A stretch of DNA of 64,000 bases from Peptococcaceae bacterium 1198_IL3148 (GCA_036763105.1 JBAIYS010000002.1:124001-188000), one strand, 5' to 3'; numbered from the stretch's first letter, positions 1 through 9,049 are shown. A program made the numbers and translations. Notes: a model not told the origin generated them from the sequence alone.

Positions 1-201
1 TATTATTTGACGTTGTTGGTGATTACAGACATTATTAAAGAGGGTTCATACCTGTTATATCAATCTGATCATAATCATTTGGTTGCCATGGCCTTTAATA
101 TCGGCGATGAAGATGAACAGGGGGCCTTTGTTGCAGATTTGGTATCCCGGAAGAAACAGGTGGTACCGATGCTTACCGAGACCATTAATATGATCAAATA
201 A
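1..201 (+). CDS. ppaC: Manganese-dependent inorganic pyrophosphatase, C-terminal end (partial)
   Basis: This is the 3' end of a gene that begins before the window; the frame is open from base 1. The visible 66 residues match the end of the DHH-family pyrophosphatase PpaC: an ITDI segment, then an AFN segment, then VSRKKQVVP followed by LTE. The RKKQ stretch is the conserved C-terminal substrate-binding signature of family II pyrophosphatases, which hydrolyse pyrophosphate to phosphate in the cytoplasm. The catalytic DHH domain lies outside the window. A strong terminator follows the stop codon at once, so this gene ends its transcript. Confidence 0.9.
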   Translation, partial: YYLTLLVITDIIKEGSYLLYQSDHNHLVAMAFNIGDEDEQGAFVADLVSRKKQVVPMLTETINMIK

Positions 202-217
202 ATTTTGTTATTTCAAG

Positions 218-248
218 CTCTCCGCTTAATTTGGCGGGGAGTTTTTTT
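218..248 (+). terminator. Rho-independent terminator after ppaC
   Basis: An 8-bp stem (218-225 with 234-241, one G-T pair) is followed by seven T residues at 242-248. It lies 17 bases after the ppaC stop. Confidence 0.85.
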
Positions 249-251
249 ATT

Positions 252-584
252 ATTTACAAACGTGTTGGTGTTTGGCCGTCCACGGCTCGGTTGCCGGTGG
301 CGCACGTCCTATGCGCCACCCTGCCTCCGACCGCCTCCTTCGCTAAGTTCGGTTCGCTGTTCAACTATATGTCGTTTGCTAACTGCAGCAGCAAACATGT
401 TTTAGTCAACCTTTGCCAGGAAAGCAGCTGCGCGACCACCAACCTTTTTCAATCAACTGCCATCTTAAAAACCGCTGGCTGTTAAAATCTTCTGTTGGTT
501 AAAAGGAAATCGTAACCAAAGGGGCGAATATTTGGGCATTGTGCAAGATATTATAAATGGTAATAAAATGAATGGGGGTATAGC
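252..584. other. Intergenic stretch with a 9-bp hairpin, upstream of mtnP
   Basis: About 330 bases without a convincing gene. It holds a perfect 9-bp hairpin (296-304 with 312-320, 7-base loop) in a GC-rich patch unlike the flanks. The patch could be a fragment of a repeated element; no second copy was noticed in the window. A weak promoter is possible at 540-567. I looked for a SAM or SAH riboswitch before the recycling operon and could not see one. Confidence 0.4.
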
Positions 585-587
585 GTG

Positions 588-1397
588 ATGTCTGTTTCTA
601 TGGCCATAATCGGGGGTACTGGGGTTTATGATCCTAATATTCTCTCGAATATTCATGATGTAGAAGTTAGTACTCCTTATGGAGATACAGTGGTTAAAGT
701 TGGTGAATACCAAGGACGGGAAGTGGCCTTTATGAATCGCCATGGTGCCGGTCATTCGGTGCCGCCGCACTTGGTAAATTATCGTTGTAATATTGCTGCC
801 TTAAAGAAACTGGGGGTAAAAAGCATATTGGCCACCGCTGCGGTGGGGTCTTTAAATCCCAATATGAAGCCGGGGGACTTTGTGTTTTGCGATCAGTTTC
901 TTGATTTTACTAAATCCCGAGCGCAGACGTTCTTTGAGGGTGGTGCTCAAGGTGTAATACATCTGGATGTAACTGACCCCTATTGCCCTGAACTGCGGCA
1001 ATTGCTGGAAAAATCCGCGGTGGATTTAGGTTTGTCCTTTCATCAGGGTGGTGTGTATGTGACTAGTGAAGGTCCGCGCTTTGAAACTCCAGCGGAGATT
1101 AAAATGTATAGTATACTGGGTGGAGATTTGGTGGGTATGACCAGTGTGCCCGAGGTGATCTTGGCCCGGGAAGCAGAAATGTGTTATGCTACCATTTGCA
1201 TGGTCACTAACTTTGCCGCCGGGATTTCTCCTACGCCGTTAACTCACCAAGAGGTGCTGGATATCATGGCGGAAAATGCCATAAATTTACGCAAATTGGC
1301 GATGAATACCATCGGGTTAGTATCACCGAACCGCACCTGCGCTTGTCACACAGCGGTGGGAGGCCCGATACATGAACTTTTGAAAGGTGGAGCCTAA
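588..1397 (+). CDS. mtnP: S-methyl-5'-thioadenosine phosphorylase
   Basis: Splits 5'-methylthioadenosine (or 5'-deoxyadenosine) with phosphate to adenine plus the ribose-1-phosphate derivative, in the cytoplasm. Family signs are the N-terminal phosphate-binding GGTGVYD, the NRHGAGH segment, SEGPRFET near residue 165 and a late THQEV segment. About 269 residues, normal for the family. A GGGGG ribosome site at 574-578 serves either GTG 585 or ATG 588. It opens a five-gene operon: its stop shares a base with the mtnA start. Its product is the substrate of that next enzyme. Confidence 0.92.
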   Translation: MSVSMAIIGGTGVYDPNILSNIHDVEVSTPYGDTVVKVGEYQGREVAFMNRHGAGHSVPPHLVNYRCNIAALKKLGVKSILATAAVGSLNPNMKPGDFVFCDQFLDFTKSRAQTFFEGGAQGVIHLDVTDPYCPELRQLLEKSAVDLGLSFHQGGVYVTSEGPRFETPAEIKMYSILGGDLVGMTSVPEVILAREAEMCYATICMVTNFAAGISPTPLTHQEVLDIMAENAINLRKLAMNTIGLVSPNRTCACHTAVGGPIHELLKGGA

Positions 1398-2476
1398 TGA
1401 AAACATTATTTTGGGAAGATGGGGTGTTGCACATCCTTGACCAAACTTTACTGCCCGGCAAGGTGGAATATATCGAGGCCAAGGATGTAGAAACGGTGGC
1501 TGACGCCATCCGCCGTCTCAGTGTCCGCGGTGCCCCGGCCATTGGAGCGGCAGCAGCCTACGGCATGGTCATTGGTGCCAACGCCATCAGGGAAACTGAA
1601 AAAGAAAAATTTTTGGCTGAAATCAACAAAGTGGGCTATGAGCTTTCCTCAACCAGACCCACTGCGGTCAACCTGCGCTGGGCCATTGATCGTTTGATGG
1701 CCTTGGTCAGAGAGCATCAAGGGTTGGATGTCAAGGGAATTAAAAAGTTGCTTTTGGAAGAAGCCCATAAGATTTTTTGCGAAGACCTGGAAGCCAACCG
1801 CAAAATGGGGGAATATGGTCAAAAATTGTTGCCGGATAGCGTGCGCATTCTCACTCACTGTAATGCCGGTGCCTTGGCCACTGCCGGTTTGGGCACTGCC
1901 CTGGGGGTTATTCGGGCCGCCCACAAAGCCGGCAAAACGATAAAGGTCTATGCAGACGAAACCCGTCCTTTGTTGCAAGGGGCCAGATTAACCGCTTGGG
2001 AAATGATGCAGGAAGGGATACCGGTGACGCTGATCACCGACAATATGGCCGGTTATTTGATGGCCCAGGGCAAGGTGGATGCAGTGATAGTGGGAGCGGA
2101 TCGCATTACCGCCAACGGTGATGTGGCTAATAAAATTGGTACTTATGGCGTGGCGGTGTTGGCTCAAGCCCACAACATCCCCTTTTATGTGGCAGCACCG
2201 ATATCCACTTTGGATATGAGTATGCCCAGCGGGGATCAAATACCCATTGAACAACGGGCTGCCGATGAAGTAACTCAAATTGGTGGTGTCCAGGTGGCTC
2301 CCTCCGGGGTGGAGGTGTGGAATCCGGCCTTTGATGTAACGCCAAATAAATTAGTCACTGCCATCATTACCGAGCGGGGTGTGGTGAAGCAACCTTATCA
2401 TGAAAATCTGCGTAAGTTGATTGAAACCACCGCACCGGACGACGATTGCAAAAAGTTTAATCAAGCTCAAGTTTAA
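1397..2476 (+). CDS. mtnA: S-methyl-5-thioribose-1-phosphate isomerase
   Basis: Converts 5-methylthioribose-1-phosphate (and probably 5-deoxyribose-1-phosphate) to the ribulose-1-phosphate form. The 359-residue length is usual. Conserved segments are [13 protein letters not shown] near residue 45, [16 protein letters not shown] with the catalytic Cys near residue 158, DETRP, and [18 protein letters not shown] with the catalytic Asp near residue 240. Its start overlaps the mtnP stop (TAATG), suggesting translational coupling. No mtnK, mtnC or mtnD follows; instead an aldolase is encoded downstream, so the sugar phosphate is probably cleaved rather than returned to methionine by the classical route. 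Confidence 0.94.
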   Translation: MKTLFWEDGVLHILDQTLLPGKVEYIEAKDVETVADAIRRLSVRGAPAIGAAAAYGMVIGANAIRETEKEKFLAEINKVGYELSSTRPTAVNLRWAIDRLMALVREHQGLDVKGIKKLLLEEAHKIFCEDLEANRKMGEYGQKLLPDSVRILTHCNAGALATAGLGTALGVIRAAHKAGKTIKVYADETRPLLQGARLTAWEMMQEGIPVTLITDNMAGYLMAQGKVDAVIVGADRITANGDVANKIGTYGVAVLAQAHNIPFYVAAPISTLDMSMPSGDQIPIEQRAADEVTQIGGVQVAPSGVEVWNPAFDVTPNKLVTAIITERGVVKQPYHENLRKLIETTAPDDDCKKFNQAQV

Positions 2477-2490
2477 AGGAGGACATAAAT

Positions 2491-3747
2491 TTGCCAGACT
2501 ACTTAGTGAAGGATATCAACTTGGCCCCCGAGGGTCGTTTAAAAATAGACTGGGTTAGTAAACACATGCCGGTACTAAATGCCATTAGAGAAGAATTTGA
2601 AAGGGATAAGCCATTTAAAGGAATTAAAGTGGCGGTGAGCATTCATTTGGAAGCCAAAACCGCTTACCTGGCAGAAGTGTTGGCTGCCGGAGGCGCCGAA
2701 GTTTCCATATCCGGTTCTAATCCTCTGTCCACCCAAGATGATGTGGCTGCAGCACTGGCAGCCACCGGTATGAAAGTATACTCTTGGTATAATGCCACCG
2801 ACGAAGAATATAAGCAACATCTGCTGCAGGTGTTGGATAACGGCCCAGATATAGTGATTGACGACGGCGGCGACTTGGTACATTTGTTACATACCGAGCG
2901 TCAAGATTTGGCTGCCAAAGTGATGGGCGGTTGCGAGGAAACCACCACCGGCGTACTGCGCCTGCGGGCGCTGGATAAAGAGGGTGGCCTGAAATTTCCC
3001 ATGATTGCGGTCAATGATGCCTTGATGAAGTATTTGTTTGATAACCGCTACGGCACCGGTGAATCGGTGTGGACGGGCATTATGCGCACCACTAACCTGG
3101 TTGTGGCCGGTAAAACAGTGGTGGTAATGGGCTATGGCTGGTGCGGTAAAGGGATTGCGTTGCGAGCCAAAGGTTTGGGTGCCAAAGTGGTGGTTACCGA
3201 GGTGGATCCTGTTAAGGCCATTGAAGCCCACATGGATGGTTTCGCTGTAATGAACAGCTTAGATGCCGCCAAGGTAGGGGATGTGTTTATTACCGTCACC
3301 GGTTGCAAAGATGTGCTGACCGCGAAACATTATCAGGTGATGAAAGACGGCGCCATAATGTGCAATGCCGGGCACTTTGATGTGGAAGTAAACAAACCCG
3401 ACCTCAAACAAATGGCCACCAATGTACGGCCAGTGCGCAAAAACATTGAAGAATTTACCATGGCAGACGGTCGCAAACTGTTCCTGTTGGCCGAAGGAAG
3501 ATTGGTCAATCTGGCGGCGGGGGATGGTCACCCGGCAGAAATTATGGATATGTCCTTTGCAGTGCAGGCCATGTCAGCTAAATTTGTGTTGGACAATGCT
3601 GGCAGTTTGGAAAAGCGGGTCTATGATGTTCCCGACGCGATAGATGCCAAGGTGGCCGACATCAAATTAAAATCATTGGGCGTGAACATTGATAAGTTAA
3701 CCCCAGAGCAAGAACGCTACATAAGTTCTTGGAATCATGCCGAATAA
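2491..3747 (+). CDS. ahcY: Adenosylhomocysteinase (or S-inosylhomocysteine hydrolase)
   Basis: NAD-dependent cleavage of S-adenosylhomocysteine to homocysteine and adenosine. The TTG start follows an AAAGGAGG site. Visible are DDGGDL, EETTTGV, the substrate Lys/Asp region IAVNDA, the NAD-binding MGYGWCGKG, and NAGHFDVEV. At 418 residues it lacks the C-terminal Lys-Tyr tail of long eukaryote-type enzymes and resembles the short archaeal/Thermotoga form. Some short relatives act on S-inosylhomocysteine, the deaminated substrate. Because an MTA/SAH deaminase sits two genes downstream, that alternative is realistic here and cannot be settled from sequence alone. Confidence 0.9.
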   Translation: MPDYLVKDINLAPEGRLKIDWVSKHMPVLNAIREEFERDKPFKGIKVAVSIHLEAKTAYLAEVLAAGGAEVSISGSNPLSTQDDVAAALAATGMKVYSWYNATDEEYKQHLLQVLDNGPDIVIDDGGDLVHLLHTERQDLAAKVMGGCEETTTGVLRLRALDKEGGLKFPMIAVNDALMKYLFDNRYGTGESVWTGIMRTTNLVVAGKTVVVMGYGWCGKGIALRAKGLGAKVVVTEVDPVKAIEAHMDGFAVMNSLDAAKVGDVFITVTGCKDVLTAKHYQVMKDGAIMCNAGHFDVEVNKPDLKQMATNVRPVRKNIEEFTMADGRKLFLLAEGRLVNLAAGDGHPAEIMDMSFAVQAMSAKFVLDNAGSLEKRVYDVPDAIDAKVADIKLKSLGVNIDKLTPEQERYISSWNHAE

Positions 3748-3776
3748 ATAATCAATGCACGGATGGAGCGTTTAAA

Positions 3777-4436
3777 TTGAAGTTAAAAGTGACAGTGGAA
3801 AAGGCCCGGGAACAGGTGGCTAAATTCAGTCAAAAAATGGCCACCATGAACCTAGTGTTGGGCACCTGGGGCAATATATCCTGCCATTTGCCCGAAGATG
3901 GGCTGGTGGTGATAACTCCCAGCGGAGTGGATTATGAAACCATGCGTCTACACAAGACGGTGGTGGTGAATATGCAGGGCGAGGTGGAAGAAGGCGAATT
4001 AAAGCCCTCCAGTGAAGTTAAGGTTCATTTGGCTGTTTACGCCGCCCGCCCGGATGTTAGGGCGATTGTACATACCCATAGCACCTATGCCAGTGCGCTG
4101 GCGGTGGCCAGGGAGCCGATACCACCAATTTTGGAAGATATGGCCTCGTTGATTGGCGGCGAGGTGGCGGTGGCGGAATATGCCTTGGCCGGCACTGATC
4201 TACTGGCCACCAATGTTGTCAGCTCGCTGGGAGATAGGAATGCGGTGCTGATGGCGAGCCATGGCATTGTTGGGGTTGGTAGAGATCTAACAGAAGCATT
4301 TAATGTTGCTATGATGGTTGAACGCTGTGCCCATATCTATACCATTGCCAAGCAAGTGGGCAATCCGCATATGCTAGGGCCGGAAGATGTGGCCTTTATG
4401 CGGAATTTCTACTTGACTAAATACGGGCAAAAATAA
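3777..4436 (+). CDS. Class II aldolase, probable 5-methylthioribulose/5-deoxyribulose-1-phosphate aldolase
   Basis: A 219-residue zinc aldolase of the fuculose-phosphate/adducin family. Signs are GNIS near residue 30, the catalytic Glu in KPSSEVKVH, the zinc ligands in HTHS, and a late SHG. The best start is TTG 3777 behind GGATGGAG; an upstream in-frame ATG at 3729 would overlap ahcY. Position after mtnP-mtnA and absence of mtnC/mtnD suggest the DHAP shunt: cleavage of the ribulose-1-phosphate to dihydroxyacetone phosphate plus an aldehyde. It could instead be an MtnB-type dehydratase, which has the same fold; sequence alone does not exclude this. Confidence 0.85.
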   Translation: MKLKVTVEKAREQVAKFSQKMATMNLVLGTWGNISCHLPEDGLVVITPSGVDYETMRLHKTVVVNMQGEVEEGELKPSSEVKVHLAVYAARPDVRAIVHTHSTYASALAVAREPIPPILEDMASLIGGEVAVAEYALAGTDLLATNVVSSLGDRNAVLMASHGIVGVGRDLTEAFNVAMMVERCAHIYTIAKQVGNPHMLGPEDVAFMRNFYLTKYGQK

Positions 4437-4451
4437 CGAGGAGGTGAATCG

Positions 4452-5747
4452 ATGGCCAATATACTTATTCGCAATGTGGACATTTTGACCATGACTGAAG
4501 ATCAACAGGTGATAAACGACGGGGAAATGGTGGTGTCTGGCAACAAGTTGCTGGTGGTGGGGGAGCGCGGTTCGGTGCCGAAAGATTTCAAGGCAGACAT
4601 TGAAATAGATGGCAGTGGCATGGTGGCGATGCCTGGATTTGTCAACTGCCACACCCATGCGGCCATGACATTACTGCGGGGTTACGCCGGTGATCTACCG
4701 CTAATGGAGTGGCTTCACAACATCTGGCCCATTGAGGATAAAATGCAGGCCGCTGATATTTATTACGGCAGTCTGCTGGCTTGCGTGGAAATGATTAAAT
4801 CCGGCACCACCACCTTTGCCGATATGTACAGTTTTATGGATAAAGTAGCGGACGCGGCCATAGAAAGTGGCATGAGGGCGGTGTTGGCCCGGGGGTTAAT
4901 CGGCGCAGCGCCTAACGGCATGCAAGCGTTGGCAGAGAACAAAGAGTTTGTCCAACAATATCAAGGCGCGGCCAACGGGCGGATTACAACGATGATTGGA
5001 CCCCATGCCCCTTATACCTGCCCGCCGGATTACCTGTTAAAAGTTATCGAGGCGGCGGAAGAGCTGAAGGTTGGTCTGCACATCCACTTGGCGGAAACGG
5101 CCACCGAGTATACTGATATTGTCAATCAGTACGGCAAAACACCAATTCAGCATGTGGAAAGTTTAGGTTTGTTTAAGTTACCTACCTTGGCTGCCCACTG
5201 TGTGCACCTGGATAACCAAGATATTGAAATACTGGCCAAATATAACGTCGGCGTGGCCCACAACCCCGAAAGCAACATGAAACTGGCCAGTGGCATTGCC
5301 CCGGTGCCGAAATTGCTGGCTGCGGGGGTCAATGTGGGACTGGGTACCGATGGAGCATCCAGTAACAACAATCTCGATATGTTGGAAGAAATGCGTTCAG
5401 CGGCACTGCTACATAAAGTTTCCTCCATGGACCCCACAGTGATGCCTGCCCAGCAGGCATTGAAAATGGCCACTGTTAATGGCGCAAAAGTACTGGGCTT
5501 GGAGAAGGAAATTGGCCAACTGAAACCAGGAATGAAGGCTGATTTTATTCTGATTAACTTTAAAGCGCCGCACCTCTATCCCAAATTGGATATTGCAGCG
5601 CATCTGGTGTATGCTGCCCACAGCGCCGACGTGGACACGGTAATTATTGATGGGGAACTGGTTATGCAAAACCGCAAAATACTGACCGTTGATGAAGATG
5701 AAATTATGCAACAAGTGGCTGAACGAGCTAAACGATTACTGGCCTAA
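4452..5747 (+). CDS. mtaD: 5'-methylthioadenosine/S-adenosylhomocysteine deaminase
   Basis: Amidohydrolase of the TrzN/AtzA-SsnA group that deaminates MTA, SAH or 5'-deoxyadenosine to the inosine forms. The 431 residues show the N-terminal composite beta domain, the metal ligands in NCHTHAAM (near 65), GTTTFADMY, a His in HIHLAET near 215, AHCVHL, and the metal Asp in GLGTDGASSNN near 300. RBS GAGGAGGTG lies just before ATG 4452. It is the last gene of the operon and ends in a strong terminator. With ahcY it gives two routes for the same by-product, direct hydrolysis or deamination first. Confidence 0.9.
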   Translation: MANILIRNVDILTMTEDQQVINDGEMVVSGNKLLVVGERGSVPKDFKADIEIDGSGMVAMPGFVNCHTHAAMTLLRGYAGDLPLMEWLHNIWPIEDKMQAADIYYGSLLACVEMIKSGTTTFADMYSFMDKVADAAIESGMRAVLARGLIGAAPNGMQALAENKEFVQQYQGAANGRITTMIGPHAPYTCPPDYLLKVIEAAEELKVGLHIHLAETATEYTDIVNQYGKTPIQHVESLGLFKLPTLAAHCVHLDNQDIEILAKYNVGVAHNPESNMKLASGIAPVPKLLAAGVNVGLGTDGASSNNNLDMLEEMRSAALLHKVSSMDPTVMPAQQALKMATVNGAKVLGLEKEIGQLKPGMKADFILINFKAPHLYPKLDIAAHLVYAAHSADVDTVIIDGELVMQNRKILTVDEDEIMQQVAERAKRLLA

Positions 5748-5750
5748 AAG

Positions 5751-5777
5751 GCGGGTGCAATTGCGCACCCGCTTTTT
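5751..5777 (+). terminator. Terminator of the mtnP-mtaD operon
   Basis: Perfect 8-bp GC-rich stem (5751-5758 with 5765-5772), 6-base loop, then five T residues, right after the mtaD stop. Confidence 0.9.
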
Positions 5778-5836
5778 GAGCATATTATCTATATATTAGT
5801 ATAGAGAGTGATAGCCGAAAATTAGGTGGCTTTTGC

Positions 5837-5886
5837 CTTTCCGTCGACCTATAATAGCGCAAAAAAGCCGGGGGGTCGACGGAAAG
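5837..5886. repeat. Perfect 13-bp inverted repeat upstream of the CRISPR leader
   Basis: The arm at 5837-5849 (CTTTCCGTCGACC) is the exact reverse complement of 5874-5886, with a 24-base spacer that contains TATAAT and an A6 run. No T run follows on the + strand, so it is not a normal terminator. It lies 120 bases before the first CRISPR repeat, outside any gene. It could be a protein-binding site, a cruciform-forming element near the leader, or the remnant of a small mobile element. Confidence 0.7.
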
Positions 5887-5943
5887 AATCTTGGCAATTT
5901 AGCAGGTTTTTTGTCATTAACGTAGTATTACACAGGTTAGAAG

Positions 5944-5972
5944 TTGATTTTTAAGGATAATATTACTAAAAT
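5944..5972 (+). promoter_or_regulatory. Probable CRISPR leader promoter
   Basis: TTGATT at 5944-5949, 17-base spacer, TAAAAT at 5967-5972. Transcription would begin about 25-30 bases before the first repeat, which fits a pre-crRNA promoter inside an AT-rich leader (5887-6007). Confidence 0.55.
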
Positions 5973-6007
5973 GTAATGATTTGGTGCTAAATTTAAGTAA
6001 AAAATGG

Positions 6008-7379
6008 GTTTGTAGCCTACCTATAAGGAATTGAAACTCATATTACCCAGCGTAGCATGTCCGAGCAAACTAGTTTGTAGCCTACCTATAAGGAATTGAA
6101 ACTTATACAGAACAAAGAAAAGCCAGGGGAGTTAAATTAGTTTGTAGCCTACCTATAAGGAATTGAAACCCAATGGCCGCAAATACAGCGTTATCACTTT
6201 TTAGATATGTTTGTAGCCTACCTATAAGGAATTGAAACAGCAACAATCCAGAGGTTAAAATAGCCGCCGGGAAGAGTTTGTAGCCTACCTATAAGGAATT
6301 GAAACTCTTCCTCCGCTTTCATGTGAGCTGCCACTATGGGAAAGTTTGTAGCCTACCTATAAGGAATTGAAACCTAAAATAAATACCTAGCAAAAAAAAC
6401 TTAAAAAAGTTTGTAGCCTACCTATAAGGAATTGAAACTAATAAGTATGATTAACGGTGAAAGTGCTGCAATTAGTTGTTTGTAGCCTACCTATAAGGAA
6501 TTGAAACCCACACAGGCTTTTAAAAAGCAATCGTGACCGCTTCCGTTTGTAGCCTACCTATAAGGAATTGAAACACTGTAGATAGTTAGTTACTATGCCA
6601 GCCGCTAGTTGGTTTGTAGCCTACCTATAAGGAATTGAAACTGAACTAGCACGGAAGAAGGAACAGAAATATAGAAAGTGTTTGTAGCCTACCTATAAGG
6701 AATTGAAACTTGAGTTTGATATTCTCACTAATGAAGAACCAACAGAGTTTGTAGCCTACCTATAAGGAATTGAAACTAGGGTTGCCTGTTAAACATAACG
6801 CCACCCCTATTCGTTTGTAGCCTACCTATAAGGAATTGAAACAACTGTCAATGTAAATTACTTTACATCTTCTATTAGTTTGTAGCCTACCTATAAGGAA
6901 TTGAAACAAATCTGCGCTATCAAAAGCATGGGACGGCATGCAGGGTTTGTAGCCTACCTATAAGGAATTGAAACAAATTTATGCAGCAAGGCTATTACTG
7001 CTGGCCCTCATTGTTTGTAGCCTACCTATAAGGAATTGAAACAGATTCGGTATACTAGCAGCAATACCAGCGGAAAACATGTTTGTAGCCTACCTATAAG
7101 GAATTGAAACTCCTTTGGATAATTCCCTACAATCTGGACACAATAACGTTTGTAGCCTACCTATAAGGAATTGAAACTACCATAACAGAAGTAGGGCAAT
7201 CGAAAATTAGCTAAAGTTTGTAGCCTACCTATAAGGAATTGAAACGATTTTCCACAACCTATACATTTTATTTTTGGCATTGTTTGTAGCCTACCTATAA
7301 GGAATTGAAACTCAAGGTTTAATAATAGGCAATAACGAATATTACCCTTGTTTGTAGCCTACCTATGAGGGATTGAGTG
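6008..7379 (+). CRISPR. CRISPR array, 21 repeats and 20 spacers, no cas genes in view
   Basis: The 30-bp repeat begins GTTTGTAGCCTACC and ends AAGGAATTGAAAC, a type typical of subtype I-B/III systems. Repeats start at 6008, 6073, 6140, 6209, 6276, 6344, 6409, 6478, 6545, 6612, 6680, 6747, 6813, 6878, 6945, 7013, 7081, 7148, 7216, 7282 and 7350. The first twenty are identical; the last (7350-7379) is degenerate in its 3' half, which marks the old end and places the leader on the left. Spacers are 35-39 bases and all differ. No cas gene occurs in the window, so processing and acquisition must rely on a locus elsewhere, or the array is orphaned. Confidence 0.98.
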
Positions 7380-7425
7380 GTTTTAATGTTGGGAGACTGA
7401 GAAGTATAGGGGTATGGGAATAAAT

Positions 7426-7453
7426 CCGGGGTCAGTTTACATACTGACCCCGG
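7426..7453. repeat. 11-bp perfect hairpin between the CRISPR array and the aminotransferase gene
   Basis: Arm 7426-7436 (CCGGGGTCAGT) pairs perfectly with 7443-7453 around a 6-base loop. There is no T run, so it is unlikely to be a terminator. Its form recalls REP-type palindromes; no second copy was noticed here. Confidence 0.5.
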
Positions 7454-7475
7454 AAGCAACAGGTGTGGTAAGTTT

Positions 7476-7500
7476 GGGCGGGCGTGTAAACCCGCCCTTT
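7476..7500 (+). terminator. Hairpin downstream of the CRISPR array
   Basis: Perfect 7-bp GC stem (7476-7482 with 7491-7497) followed by only three T residues. It may stop the array transcript on the + strand; on the minus strand it lies just beyond the aminotransferase stop but lacks a T run. Confidence 0.45.
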
Positions 7501-7519
7501 AATGTGAGGAAAACCGGAG

Positions 7520-8932
7520 TTATTTTTTCCCCAGTGATTTTAATATCGTCCTGGCCCCAGAGGCGGCCACGCTGAAAAAACCTTTGTGGGTTTGAAAAAT
7601 CTCCTCCAGCGATTGCACCACATGATCCAACTGCTGATATTCCACCGTGAGCGGTGGCTCTAAACGGATTACATTGGGATTATTTAAGGTATAGGCGGTA
7701 ATGATGCCATACTTATTCAACAACTCTCCGGCCACTAAACTGCCCATAAACTCCTCGGCCAGTTTATTCAATGTCCCCAAAGTAGCCTTATATGTAAACC
7801 CCTTGGGCTGAGCAAATTCTAAACCAACCATTAGCCCGCGCCCTCGCACATCGGCCAGCAATGGATACTTATCCTTCAGGGCGGATAATTTGCTTCGCAA
7901 ATATTCGCCCTTTTCCTTAGCCTGGACAATCAAATTTTCTTGATAAAGCACTTCGATGGTGGCAATGGCGGCGGCAGCAGCTAAGCTATTGCCACCAAAG
8001 GTGGATGTATGTAACGTCGCCTTTTCAATACTGCCATAGGCCCGTTGCCAGATTTCATCGGTGGTGATGTAGGCGCCGATGGGCATTACGCCACCGCCTA
8101 AAGACTTGGCAATGCATAAAATGTCTGGCGTGGTGTCTTCCTGTTCGCAGGCAAACATGGTGCCAGTCCTTCCCATGCCGGTTTGGATTTCATCAACTAT
8201 CAGCAATGTGCCGTGCCGTTGACATAACCTTTGGACAGATGCTAAATAGCCCGTAGGAGGTACGTTGATGCCCCCCTCCCCTTGGATTGGCTCCACAATA
8301 AAGGCGGCGGCATCGTTTTGTTCAAGAGCCTTTGCTAAAGCATCAATATCGCCAAAGGGAACCGCCACGGTGTCGGTCAGCAGTGGCTGAAAAGGCTTTT
8401 GATATTTTTCTCGGCCGGTTACTGAAAGGGCGCCAAAGGTTTTGCCGTGGAAAGAACCAAGACAATAGATGATTTTAGACCGACCGGTGGCTATGCGAGC
8501 CAACTTTAAAGCACCTTCCACCGCCTCGGCTCCGCTGTTGCCAAAGAAACAGCGCTGCAATTTTCCCGGTGTAATGTGGGCCAAGTTGGCAGCCAAAGCG
8601 CCGGCCAAAGTGCCTAATGAAGCTTGCAAAAGATTGGGCAACTTTTGGGCCTTTGCCACCGCTTGTAAAACCCGTGGATGATTGTGGCCTAAATTTAAGG
8701 CGCCATATCCACCCAAAAAATCATAGTATTGGCGGCCGTCGCTGTCCCATACCGACACGCCCTCGGCCTTGACAAATTGAGCATCAAAGTTAATTAAACC
8801 CAACATGGTGGCTAAACTGGAATTGATATATTTTTTGTGTAAATCTTTAACATCCTGGCGGTTTAAATTGAATGCTTGCTCTAGGCTGATCAATTGGTCT
8901 GACAAATTGTTGTGTTGTGGTTGCTGTAACAT
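7520..8932 (-). CDS. Class III pyridoxal-phosphate aminotransferase, probably putrescine/acetylornithine type
   Basis: A 470-residue fold-type I transaminase closest in appearance to putrescine aminotransferase (PatA/YgjG) and acetylornithine aminotransferase. It moves an amino group from an omega-amine to an oxo acid using PLP. Visible are GNSGAEAVEGALK (near 145), SFHGKTFGAL, the EPIQGEGG loop, the VDEIQTGMGRTG segment with the PLP-binding Asp, and the Schiff-base Lys in AKSLGGGVMPIGA. The long N-terminal segment of about 60 residues before the core fits the PatA group. The start at 8932 follows AGGAGGCG. It stands alone, facing the CRISPR array, divergent from ylxM. The exact substrate is uncertain. 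Confidence 0.85.
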   Translation of the reverse strand: MLQQPQHNNLSDQLISLEQAFNLNRQDVKDLHKKYINSSLATMLGLINFDAQFVKAEGVSVWDSDGRQYYDFLGGYGALNLGHNHPRVLQAVAKAQKLPNLLQASLGTLAGALAANLAHITPGKLQRCFFGNSGAEAVEGALKLARIATGRSKIIYCLGSFHGKTFGALSVTGREKYQKPFQPLLTDTVAVPFGDIDALAKALEQNDAAAFIVEPIQGEGGINVPPTGYLASVQRLCQRHGTLLIVDEIQTGMGRTGTMFACEQEDTTPDILCIAKSLGGGVMPIGAYITTDEIWQRAYGSIEKATLHTSTFGGNSLAAAAAIATIEVLYQENLIVQAKEKGEYLRSKLSALKDKYPLLADVRGRGLMVGLEFAQPKGFTYKATLGTLNKLAEEFMGSLVAGELLNKYGIITAYTLNNPNVIRLEPPLTVEYQQLDHVVQSLEEIFQTHKGFFSVAASGARTILKSLGKK

Positions 8933-9020
8933 AAATTCGCCTCCTAAGGAAATTATCACCATATTATTATTCTATCATTCACGCTCTATACCTTTTGTCA
9001 GATAAAAATCGCAGTATTAC

Positions 9021-9049
9021 TTGACAGCGATCAAAGATTTCTGTAGAAT
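9021..9049 (+). promoter_or_regulatory. Promoter of the ylxM-ffh operon
   Basis: TTGACA at 9021-9026, 17-base spacer, TAGAAT at 9044-9049: a near-consensus vegetative promoter 43 bases before the ylxM start. Confidence 0.75.

Noticed and set aside
252-584. SAM or SAH riboswitch before the recycling operon
   Set aside because: No conserved core or terminator pairing could be seen; only one simple hairpin.
465-770. Open frame of about 100 codons on the minus strand over mtnP
   Set aside because: No ribosome site, no family pattern; shadow of the strongly supported mtnP frame.
6008-7379. Self-targeting of the prophage by the array
   Set aside because: By eye, no spacer matched the prophage beyond short chance runs (for example 13 bases shared with about 52111). 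An exact search is needed.
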